Shown: positions 55,291 to 61,356 of the stretch, one piece after another | How the letters are laid out: each line of letters begins with the position of its first letter | Position numbering within the stretch: the stretch's first letter is position 1 | Assembly: GCA_002724315.1 (NCBI GenBank) | Contig: PBOJ01000069.1 | Location: 1 to 61,356, forward strand | Length of the DNA stretch: 61,356 nt | Source of the DNA: Planctomycetaceae bacterium | GTDB lineage: Bacteria > Planctomycetota > Planctomycetia > Planctomycetales > Planctomycetaceae | Direction of reading: 5' to 3' | The notes under the pieces: model-generated | What the model was told of the DNA's origin: nothing | The model's database searches: none | Seen by the model: the letters and a program-made list of their open reading frames with translations, nothing else | Made by a program: the position numbers and the translations under genes

Positions 55291-56855
55291 CCAACTGCTC
55301 CGGTCGCCAGTTGCATCACCGCCTCTTCACCCTCACCGCCGGCCAACACCTCGCGATCCAGTTCGCCGGCGATCCGGCCCTCGTGCATCACCACCGCCCG
55401 GTCCGACATCCTCAGCACCTCTTCCATCTCGCTGGAAACAAACAGGATAGCGACTCCCCGAGCGGCGAGTTCCTCCATCAGCGAGTAGATCTCCTGTTTG
55501 GCTCCCACGTCGATCCCGCGGGTCGGCTCATCCATCAAGAGTACCTGCGGCTCCATCGCCAGCCACTTCCCGAGCACCACCTTCTGCTGATTGCCCCCGG
55601 AGAGATAGCGGACAACCTGCTCGGGGCCGGGTGTCTTGACCCGCAACCGCTCAATCATCCGATCCCCAACCTCTTTCTCGCGACCACGATTGAGGAACCC
55701 GGATCGCGCGTCGCGTTTCAGTGACGGCAGGCTCATGTTCTCACGGACGGTCATCTCGATCACCAGCCCCTGTTGCTTTCGGTCCTCGGGAACCAGGGCC
55801 ATCCCCGCACGGATAGCCTGACGCGGATCCTGTGGCAACAGCGGGATCTCCCCGATCTTCAACTGTCCATCCAGAGCCGGGGTGATCCCAAAGAGCGTCT
55901 GCAGCAGTTCGGTGCGACCGGCACCGACCAATCCGGCCAGTCCGACGATCTCGCCGGCTCGAACCGAGAAATCCAGCCTGTGGTCCGGAAACGCGGGCGA
56001 CCGCAGTCCACTGGCTTCCAGCACCACCGCACCCAACTGGCGATTGGCGGCCCGCTGAAGTTGATCGATGTCGCGTCCGACCATCAACTGGACCATCGCG
56101 TCATGCGTGATCTCCTGGCGGTCCAGTTCGCCGGCATTGGCTCCGTCCCTGAGCACGGTGACGCGGTCGGCCAGGCGGGTGACTTCGCCGAGCCGATGCG
56201 AAATGTAGACAATGCTCTTGCCCGCGTCCCGCAATTGACCGATCACTTCGAAGAGACTCTCAGCTTCACTCTGCGAGAGGCTGGATGTGGGCTCGTCCAT
56301 GATCAGCACTCTCGCATCTACCGACAGTGCCTTGGCGATCTCGACCATCTGCTGCCGTCCAATGGTCAGTTCCGACACAATCGTTGCCGGGTCGACGGCC
56401 AGGCCAACCATGTCCAGAAACCGCCGGGACTGACCGTGGGTCCGTGCGTGGTCGATCAGAACCCCGGCCGGACCCCGTCGAGGTTCCCGGCCCAGGAAGA
56501 TGTTGGCGGCGATGTCGAGGTTGTCGGCGAGATTGAGTTCCTGGTGGATCAGCGCGATTCCGGCTGCCAACGCCTCCTCGACTCCGTCGATCTGTACCGG
56601 CTGGCCATCGACGAGCAGTTCACCAGCGTCGGCCGGTTGCACACCGGCAAGGATCTTCATCAACGTGCTCTTACCGGCCCCGTTTTCGCCGATCACCGCC
56701 AGCACCTCGCCGGGGTGCAACACCAGGTCAACCCGGTCGAGAGCCAGCACCCCGGGGAACCGCTTGCTGACAGCACGGACCTCAAGCAACCGGTCCTCCG
56801 CGCCGACGCGGTTTCCGGCTGGAGCCGCGCCACGATCTGTGGGAGCCTCGGACAT
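55287..56855 (-). CDS. Ribose-type ABC transporter ATPase with two ABC domains
   Basis: A 522-residue RbsA-like protein with two fused ATPase domains. The first has Walker A GENGAGKSTLMK, signature SELTIGRQQMVEIAKALS and Walker B VLIMDEPTSSLS. The second has the usual degenerate Walker A (GLVGAGRTELLQ), signature YLSGGNQQKVVLGKWL and LLMDEPTRGIDVG. This is the standard composition for monosaccharide importers (ribose, galactose, inositol). It sits between the binding protein (27 bp upstream) and the permease (4-bp overlap), so one operon is clear. Confidence 0.95.
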   Translation of the reverse strand: MSEAPTDRGAAPAGNRVGAEDRLLEVRAVSKRFPGVLALDRVDLVLHPGEVLAVIGENGAGKSTLMKILAGVQPADAGELLVDGQPVQIDGVEEALAAGIALIHQELNLADNLDIAANIFLGREPRRGPAGVLIDHARTHGQSRRFLDMVGLAVDPATIVSELTIGRQQMVEIAKALSVDARVLIMDEPTSSLSQSEAESLFEVIGQLRDAGKSIVYISHRLGEVTRLADRVTVLRDGANAGELDRQEITHDAMVQLMVGRDIDQLQRAANRQLGAVVLEASGLRSPAFPDHRLDFSVRAGEIVGLAGLVGAGRTELLQTLFGITPALDGQLKIGEIPLLPQDPRQAIRAGMALVPEDRKQQGLVIEMTVRENMSLPSLKRDARSGFLNRGREKEVGDRMIERLRVKTPGPEQVVRYLSGGNQQKVVLGKWLAMEPQVLLMDEPTRGIDVGAKQEIYSLMEELAARGVAILFVSSEMEEVLRMSDRAVVMHEGRIAGELDREVLAGGEGEEAVMQLATGAVG

Positions 56856-56882
56856 CGGGTGGCAAAGACCTGGTATGACGGC

Positions 56883-57995
56883 CTAGCGGCCCTCGAGAAC
56901 CTTGTCAGCGGGATCAAACCGCGTGTTGTCGGCCGATCGGCCCAACAACGCATCGATCACTCCCTGCCGCCGCAGACGGGCATTGTCCTGTTCGAGGCGA
57001 CCGATGAACAACATCACCTTGCCTCCCTTGGGCAACGCCTCCCGAATCAACTCGCCGCACATGCGGCCGGCGGTGTAGTTGTCCATGCCGATGTAAACCA
57101 GGCGGTTGGCCTTCGGAGCATCAGAGTCGTGAGTGATCAGGCGAGTCTTTTCCGCAGCCTGGTTGAGCAGGTCGACCTGGTTCTCGGCATCGATCGGGCT
57201 GACGGCAATCCCCTGGACCCCTCGTGTGATCAGGTCCTCGATCATTCGCTTCTGGTCGGCAATTCCCTCGGCCGGCATCAGCACGTCGGTGTTGACGCCC
57301 AGCTTGTTTCCTGCCGCGATCACGCCCTTGGAGGCAATCGTCCAGAAGGACGCCACTCCGTTGGTGACGTAGGCAAAACGCGGCTTGCCCTCCTTGGTGT
57401 CGTTCTTCGCGTCGCCACCAACCTTCGCCTTCAGGTCGGTCCAGAAGTCGTCGACGGTATCCTTGCGGATCTGGCGAGCAGGGATATCGATGAATTTGTC
57501 CTTCGGAATCACATCCGTCTTGCCGCTCTCCAGTGCGGCCAACACCTCAACCGACTTGTAGCCGTACATGTAAGGATTCTGAACCACGGTGCCGTAGACG
57601 GTCCCGTCCTTGATCCCCTGAAGGGTTTCGTCGGCCTCGTCGAAAGCGATCACCTGGACCGCCTGGTCCTCGCCGAGCCGATCAGCCTGCTGGAGAGCCT
57701 CGAGGATGGCGGGGGGGTTGTAGGCAAACAGGCCGACCATGGCCGCGATGTCCGAATGTCGAGCGAGCGTGTCCTCGACGTTGGCCTTGGCCTGTGCCCG
57801 GTCGAACTGGTCGGTCAGGGTGCCCAGCACGATGTAGTTGCCGGGTTCGGCTTCCTTTCCGCTGACCTTCAGCAGACCACCACCGGAGTCATCCGATCCG
57901 CCGCCACCGTCGGTCGGGGCGCCCGATTCGCTGCACCCGGTCACCAGGAGCAACGCGAGCGTCAACAGGGGAAGTGTCGCAACGAACCGTTTCAT
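56883..57995 (-). CDS. Sugar-binding lipoprotein with circularly permuted halves
   Basis: A 370-residue lipoprotein; the ATG ending at 57995 starts a signal with lipobox VTGC (Cys21). In RbsB-type proteins the order is an N half (first strand, NPFF-like segment, RG-x-LxxxPxD) then a C half (FDxxxA, AxNDxMAxGAL, GFDG, VxQ). Here the order is reversed: residues about 53-190 carry the C-half motifs (TDQFDRAQAKANVEDTLARH, VGLFAYNPPAILEAL, VIAFDEADETLQGI, YGTVVQNPYMYGY), and residues about 207-370 carry the N-half motifs (FAYVTNGVASFWTIASKGV, IEDLITRGVQGIAVSPID, YIGMDNYTAGRMCGELI, DNARLRRQGVIDALL). A polar linker (GGDAKNDTKEGKPR) joins them. No motif is missing, so a functional permuted binding protein is likely. 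Confidence 0.88.
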   Translation of the reverse strand: MKRFVATLPLLTLALLLVTGCSESGAPTDGGGGSDDSGGGLLKVSGKEAEPGNYIVLGTLTDQFDRAQAKANVEDTLARHSDIAAMVGLFAYNPPAILEALQQADRLGEDQAVQVIAFDEADETLQGIKDGTVYGTVVQNPYMYGYKSVEVLAALESGKTDVIPKDKFIDIPARQIRKDTVDDFWTDLKAKVGGDAKNDTKEGKPRFAYVTNGVASFWTIASKGVIAAGNKLGVNTDVLMPAEGIADQKRMIEDLITRGVQGIAVSPIDAENQVDLLNQAAEKTRLITHDSDAPKANRLVYIGMDNYTAGRMCGELIREALPKGGKVMLFIGRLEQDNARLRRQGVIDALLGRSADNTRFDPADKVLEGR

Positions 57996-58234
57996 CGGGT
58001 GCTCTCCGGTATCTCGGGTACCCCTTGGAAGCAGCCAGGTGCTGCCGCCGATCAACCCGACCATCTTGACGCCCACCTCCATCCGCGCCAACGCACGCCA
58101 CGGAAGTCTCGCGAGTTCGGGATTCCTTTCACGACTCCAATTGTCCCAACCGTGCTGCCGGGATAGAATTCCTCCGGCGCCACGCATGCCCGTCGCTGTG
58201 GCCGAGTTCACCGCCTGTTTCCGGGGAGCGCAGA

Positions 58235-59083
58235 GTGTCGTCGTTTGACACCGAAATGAGTTTCGCCGGGGACGAAGAGTTCGCGAAGCTGCTGGTGCGG
58301 CAGGACGACGTCGACCTGGAAATCGCGGCCCTGGAGTTGGCCCGGGACGCCAGTCCATCTCTGGACTTCGCCGCCACGCGGTCGTGGTTCGACCAGCGGG
58401 CGGCTGAACTGGCCGCTCCGATTGCTCGAGCCAGTGACGAGCAAGACCTGCTCGAAGCCCTGGCCGGATGCCTTTCCGGAACGCACGGATTGACCGGCAG
58501 CGCCGAGGCATTTGGATCGGCAGCAGGCAGTTTCCTGCCCGACGTGATCGCCACCGGTCACGGAATCCCGATCAGCCTTTCGCTGGTCTATATCGCCGTG
58601 GCCAAGCGACTGAGGATCCCGCTGGAAGGTGTCGCCTCTCCGCTCCACTTCCTGTGCCGCCTCGACGCCCCCTCCGGCCCGCTGTTCCTCGACGCCTTCT
58701 CCAGCGGCCGCGTGATGGAACTCGACGAGTGTCTCGACTGGCTGAGCGATCTCTCGGGACTGGCCCGCCAACGACTGCTCCCGACACTCGGCCCAACTCG
58801 CCCGCGGCAGATCATCCAGCGGATGCTCAACAACCTCAAGGCAATCTACATCGACCAGGACAATTGGAAACCCGCATTGCCGGTCCAGCAACGTCTGACC
58901 CTCCTCGAACCCGCCTCCTACGCCCAGCGCCGCGACTTGGCCCTGGTCACACTCAAGGCCGGGCACCCCGACCGGGCACTGGGAATGCTACAAAGCTGTG
59001 CCAAGACCGCGCCCAGCGATGACCTGGTTGTCCTGGAGAAACTGATCGACCAGGCCCGGGTGGCTTTAGCCGCGTGGAATTGA
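58235..59083 (+). CDS. SirB1-family transglutaminase-like protein
   Basis: A 282-residue protein from a GTG at 58235, preceded by GGGGAG. The core ATGHGIPISLSLVYIAVAKRL followed by GVASPLHFLCRL is the SirB1/transglutaminase-like core-2 signature, and the C-terminus has TPR-like helices (MLNNLKAIYIDQDNWKPAL, ALVTLKAGHPDRALGML). Proteins of this family lack a proven activity; the usual catalytic Cys position is not obvious, so a non-enzymatic role is possible. It is cytosolic and divergent from the binding-protein gene, 240 bp away. Confidence 0.88.
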   Translation: MSSFDTEMSFAGDEEFAKLLVRQDDVDLEIAALELARDASPSLDFAATRSWFDQRAAELAAPIARASDEQDLLEALAGCLSGTHGLTGSAEAFGSAAGSFLPDVIATGHGIPISLSLVYIAVAKRLRIPLEGVASPLHFLCRLDAPSGPLFLDAFSSGRVMELDECLDWLSDLSGLARQRLLPTLGPTRPRQIIQRMLNNLKAIYIDQDNWKPALPVQQRLTLLEPASYAQRRDLALVTLKAGHPDRALGMLQSCAKTAPSDDLVVLEKLIDQARVALAAWN

Positions 59084-59136
59084 GAGACCCGCAGCCTTCC
59101 GGCCCACTCCCGCCAGCCGCTAGGCTGCTCCCTGAT

Positions 59137-59222
59137 GGCCGAGTGGCGGAACTGGCAGACGCACGGGACTTAAAATCCTGTATCTCGAAAGAGGTGTGTG
59201 GGTTCGAATCCCACCTCGGCCA
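59137..59222 (+). tRNA. tRNA-Leu (UAA)
   Basis: An 86-base class II tRNA without encoded CCA. The acceptor stem is GGCCGAG/CTCGGCC with discriminator A; the anticodon loop is CTTAAAA (anticodon UAA); a long variable arm (around TATCTCGAAAGAGGTG) and the T arm GTGGG TTCGAAT CCCAC follow. The A73 discriminator and long variable arm fit leucine. Confidence 0.95.
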
Positions 59223-59320
59223 CTGTTGTTTCGCTTCACCGACGAATTCCACTCGACCGCCGTTAGACTGAAAGACCAGAGCCGGGTCATTCGCTCGGGA
59301 AGGCGGGCAAGAGAGTCAAC

Positions 59321-61228
59321 GTGGGCACAAAGACACGACTGGCGATTGTCGCGGCGCTGGTCGCTACAGTCACCGTTCTGGTGTTCGGGTTGTGGTGGCC
59401 CGAACCCGTCGGCAAGCCGCGGGAAACCGACGGCGGTCCCGGCGACTCGCTCCCGCTGACACCACCGGCGGCCACACGGTTCCTCAACACCCAGGCCCAG
59501 TACGTCGGCAGTCAGGCCTGCCGCGAGTGCCACCAGGACGAGACCGACTCGTTTGCCCACTCGGGCATGTCCAGGTCGATGCGGACGGTCGATCTCGACG
59601 CTGAACCTCCCGACGCCTCGTTCCCGCACACGGCCTCCGAGCGACTTCTGCGATCAACTCGTCGGGACGGCAAGTTGTGGCACCGAGAGGAAATCACCGG
59701 GGATTCACAGCCGTGGGTCGTCGGCGAACACGAGATCAAGTACATCGTCGGATCCGGAGTCCACTTCACGATGTACCTCTGTGAAATCGATGGCTTCCTC
59801 GTCGAATCCCCACTGACCTGGTACGTCGCCAAGCCCGAGTGGGCCATGTCACCCGGTTACGATTCGCCACACCACCTCGGCTTCCAGCGTGAAGCCACCG
59901 CGGGCTGCCTGTTCTGCCACGCCGGAAGGGCCACGGCCATCGACAACAGCTATCACCGTATCCGAGTCGACGAACTAGCGATCGGCTGTGAACGCTGCCA
60001 CGGGCCCGGGTCTCTTCACATCGCCAGGCACAGTGGTGGGACATCGGCCGACGGGACGGACGAGGACGGGACGGGGTTCGACAGAACGATCGTCAATCCC
60101 GCCCGACTGGACCGGGATCGCGCCGAGGCGGTCTGTCATCAGTGTCATCTCCAGTCCCGGGCCTACGTCGATCCGCGCGGCCGGAGCCTGGCCGACTACC
60201 GTCCCGGGCAGGCGATTGAGGACTTTCAGCACTATTACCGTTCGACCGATCCCCGTCAGCAGATGAAGGTCGTGGGCCACTCCGAACAGTTGATGCTGAG
60301 CCGCTGTTACAAGGCGTCCAACTCGCTGACATGCATCACCTGCCACAATCCTCATGCGACGCCTGCCGTCGCCGATCGTCCCGCTCACTACCGCCAGCTC
60401 TGCCAGAACTGTCACGGTGCAGACGACGCGAGCCGGTGCACCGCCGATGAAAACAAGCGGCAGCAGACACGTCCGGCCGACAACTGCATCACCTGTCACA
60501 TGCCGACGATTCCGACCAAGACCCTGCACACCGCGGTCACACACCATCGCATCGGTCTCCACGACGACAATGCTCCAGGAACCGTTCGCAGACAATCCGG
60601 ACGGCCGGACGGAGACTCGCTCGAACCGCTGCATGACCTCTCGGGCTACCACCAACTCGACCGCCAACGTTCACTCGGCCTGGCCACGCTGAAACGCGTC
60701 TTCCAGTTGGGTATCGGTTCGGGTCCCCGATCACAACAGCTGTGGGATCGTTCCGAGTCCCTGTTGCTGCAGGTCCACAAGGATGGGCTGTCCGACCCGG
60801 ATGTCGAAGCCACGTTGGCCCAGTTGCTGTTTGCCACCAACCCCAACCAGGCGGTCCGCCACGCCGAAGCAGCACTCAAGAACCCCACGATCAAGGTCGA
60901 ATCGCGACTCAACGCCCTGTATGCCCTGGCCAGTCACCACCACTCTCGGCGTCGGCCGGAAAAGTCGCTCGAGTACCTGGACCAGTTGATTCGCATCCGA
61001 CGCAGTGCATTGGACTGGGAAATGCGAGGTCTGTGCCAATTGCAGCAACGAAAGCTCCCGGCGGCGATCCAGTCATTGGAGACGGCGGTCACGATCGATC
61101 CGGAACTGCTGCCGGCCCATGATCTTCTCGCCCGGCTGTACGACGATCTGGGCAAGAAGACCGAATCGGCACGTCACCGTCGGCGGATCCGTCGACTCCA
61201 GGCGATCTTCCGTAGCCGTCGGCGGTAG
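59321..61228 (+). CDS. Multihaem cytochrome c with C-terminal TPR repeats
   Basis: A 635-residue exported protein from a GTG at 59321, with an N-terminal signal anchor (LAIVAALVATVTVLVFGLWW). Seven haem c motifs are visible: CRECH (67-71), CLFCH, CERCH, CHQCH, CITCH, CQNCH and CITCH. The middle resembles the cytochrome c-554 type (QACRECHQDETDSFAHSGMS, SNSLTCITCHNPHATP). The C-terminal 200 residues form TPR-like repeats (AVRHAEAALKNP, KSLEYLDQLIRIRRSALDWE, AAIQSLETAVTIDPELLPAH). It probably moves electrons in the periplasm, perhaps in nitrogen or sulfur chemistry, with TPRs as a docking arm. Nothing further is recognised in 61229-61356. Confidence 0.92.
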   Translation: MGTKTRLAIVAALVATVTVLVFGLWWPEPVGKPRETDGGPGDSLPLTPPAATRFLNTQAQYVGSQACRECHQDETDSFAHSGMSRSMRTVDLDAEPPDASFPHTASERLLRSTRRDGKLWHREEITGDSQPWVVGEHEIKYIVGSGVHFTMYLCEIDGFLVESPLTWYVAKPEWAMSPGYDSPHHLGFQREATAGCLFCHAGRATAIDNSYHRIRVDELAIGCERCHGPGSLHIARHSGGTSADGTDEDGTGFDRTIVNPARLDRDRAEAVCHQCHLQSRAYVDPRGRSLADYRPGQAIEDFQHYYRSTDPRQQMKVVGHSEQLMLSRCYKASNSLTCITCHNPHATPAVADRPAHYRQLCQNCHGADDASRCTADENKRQQTRPADNCITCHMPTIPTKTLHTAVTHHRIGLHDDNAPGTVRRQSGRPDGDSLEPLHDLSGYHQLDRQRSLGLATLKRVFQLGIGSGPRSQQLWDRSESLLLQVHKDGLSDPDVEATLAQLLFATNPNQAVRHAEAALKNPTIKVESRLNALYALASHHHSRRRPEKSLEYLDQLIRIRRSALDWEMRGLCQLQQRKLPAAIQSLETAVTIDPELLPAHDLLARLYDDLGKKTESARHRRRIRRLQAIFRSRRR

Positions 61229-61356
61229 TTGCCAGAAGATCTTCTTCCGCCGCACCTCCTTCGGTACATCCATTTTCATTCCGGGCGAGCCGAGGGGCCG
61301 AGGTCGTGCTCCGGTGGTCGACACCACGCCCGCTGCCGATCGCCGAAGACCAGGAA

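Noticed and set aside
56883..57995. The swapped order of the binding protein as a fusion of two partial proteins
   Set aside because: Each half of the family's motifs appears once, with nothing duplicated or missing, and a single lipoprotein signal heads the chain, which fits permutation better than fusion of two fragments.
49079..58166. Long plus-strand open frames (49079-51172, 50248-51960, 55773-58166)
   Set aside because: They are antisense shadows of cpaF, the PVC haem protein and the ABC importer genes; their translations are low-complexity, rich in Arg, Gln, His and Pro, and carry no motif.

Overview
The window is a high-GC chromosome segment from a member of the Planctomycetota. The lineage is inferred from gene families that are typical of, and often expanded in, that phylum: a DUF1549/DUF1553 cytochrome protein, a DUF1501 protein, a PVC-type HEAT-repeat haem protein, a Ser/Thr kinase with a DWG motif fused to WD40 repeats, Tat-exported Gfo/Idh and amidohydrolase proteins, and a multihaem cytochrome-TPR protein. 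I found no prophage, insertion sequence or CRISPR array. Gene density is high and strands alternate often.

Layout. 1-3769: a partial DUF1549/1553 protein, a sialidase-like protein and a conserved unknown. 3784-7115: a compact minus-strand cluster of small membrane proteins around a SAM methyltransferase. 7401-13856: DUF1501 protein, DEDDh exonuclease, the kinase/14-blade WD40 receptor and an ankyrin lipoprotein. 14059-18572: initiator tRNA, an MFS pseudogene, asnS, a di-haem peroxidase, a secreted Cys/His protein and a HAD phosphatase. 18709-22721: a plus-strand operon-like run (ACT, SMP-30, MoaB-like, LPG-synthase-like membrane protein, GT2). 22728-27491: a very large secreted PQQ-propeller protein. 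27607-35314: a sulfur/selenium and thiol-redox neighbourhood (isochorismatase-like hydrolase, two apparent selenoproteins, metB, a fungal-type cystathionine gamma-synthase homologue, cysK, and a thioredoxin-trypsin fusion). 35483-45452: amidohydrolase, HlyD-like protein, a Met/His-rich outer-membrane protein, ilvD, a sigma-54 activator and an FAH-family enzyme. 45882-53331: Gfo/Idh oxidoreductase, two membrane-anchored helical proteins, an isolated CpaF-type ATPase and the PVC haem protein. 53422-57995: a ribose-type ABC importer with unusual parts. 58235-61228: a SirB1-like protein, tRNA-Leu(UAA) and a seven-haem cytochrome.

The two most striking observations are these. (1) Adjacent genes at 28398-28949 and 29144-29683 each carry one in-frame TGA exactly where the redox-catalytic cysteine should be: CxxU in a thioredoxin-like protein, and the peroxidatic position of a peroxiredoxin. 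Each TGA is followed at the right distance by a potential SECIS hairpin, and the peroxiredoxin hairpin has a GGU apical loop. They read best as two exported selenoproteins. (2) The substrate-binding lipoprotein of the ABC importer (56883-57995) has its two sequence halves in swapped order, as in a natural circular permutation, and its partner permease (53422-55290) carries two large soluble insertions, so the whole importer looks remodelled.

Coordinates of starts were chosen from signal peptides, Shine-Dalgarno-like sequences and overlap with neighbours. All family assignments come from reading motifs by eye, without any database search.
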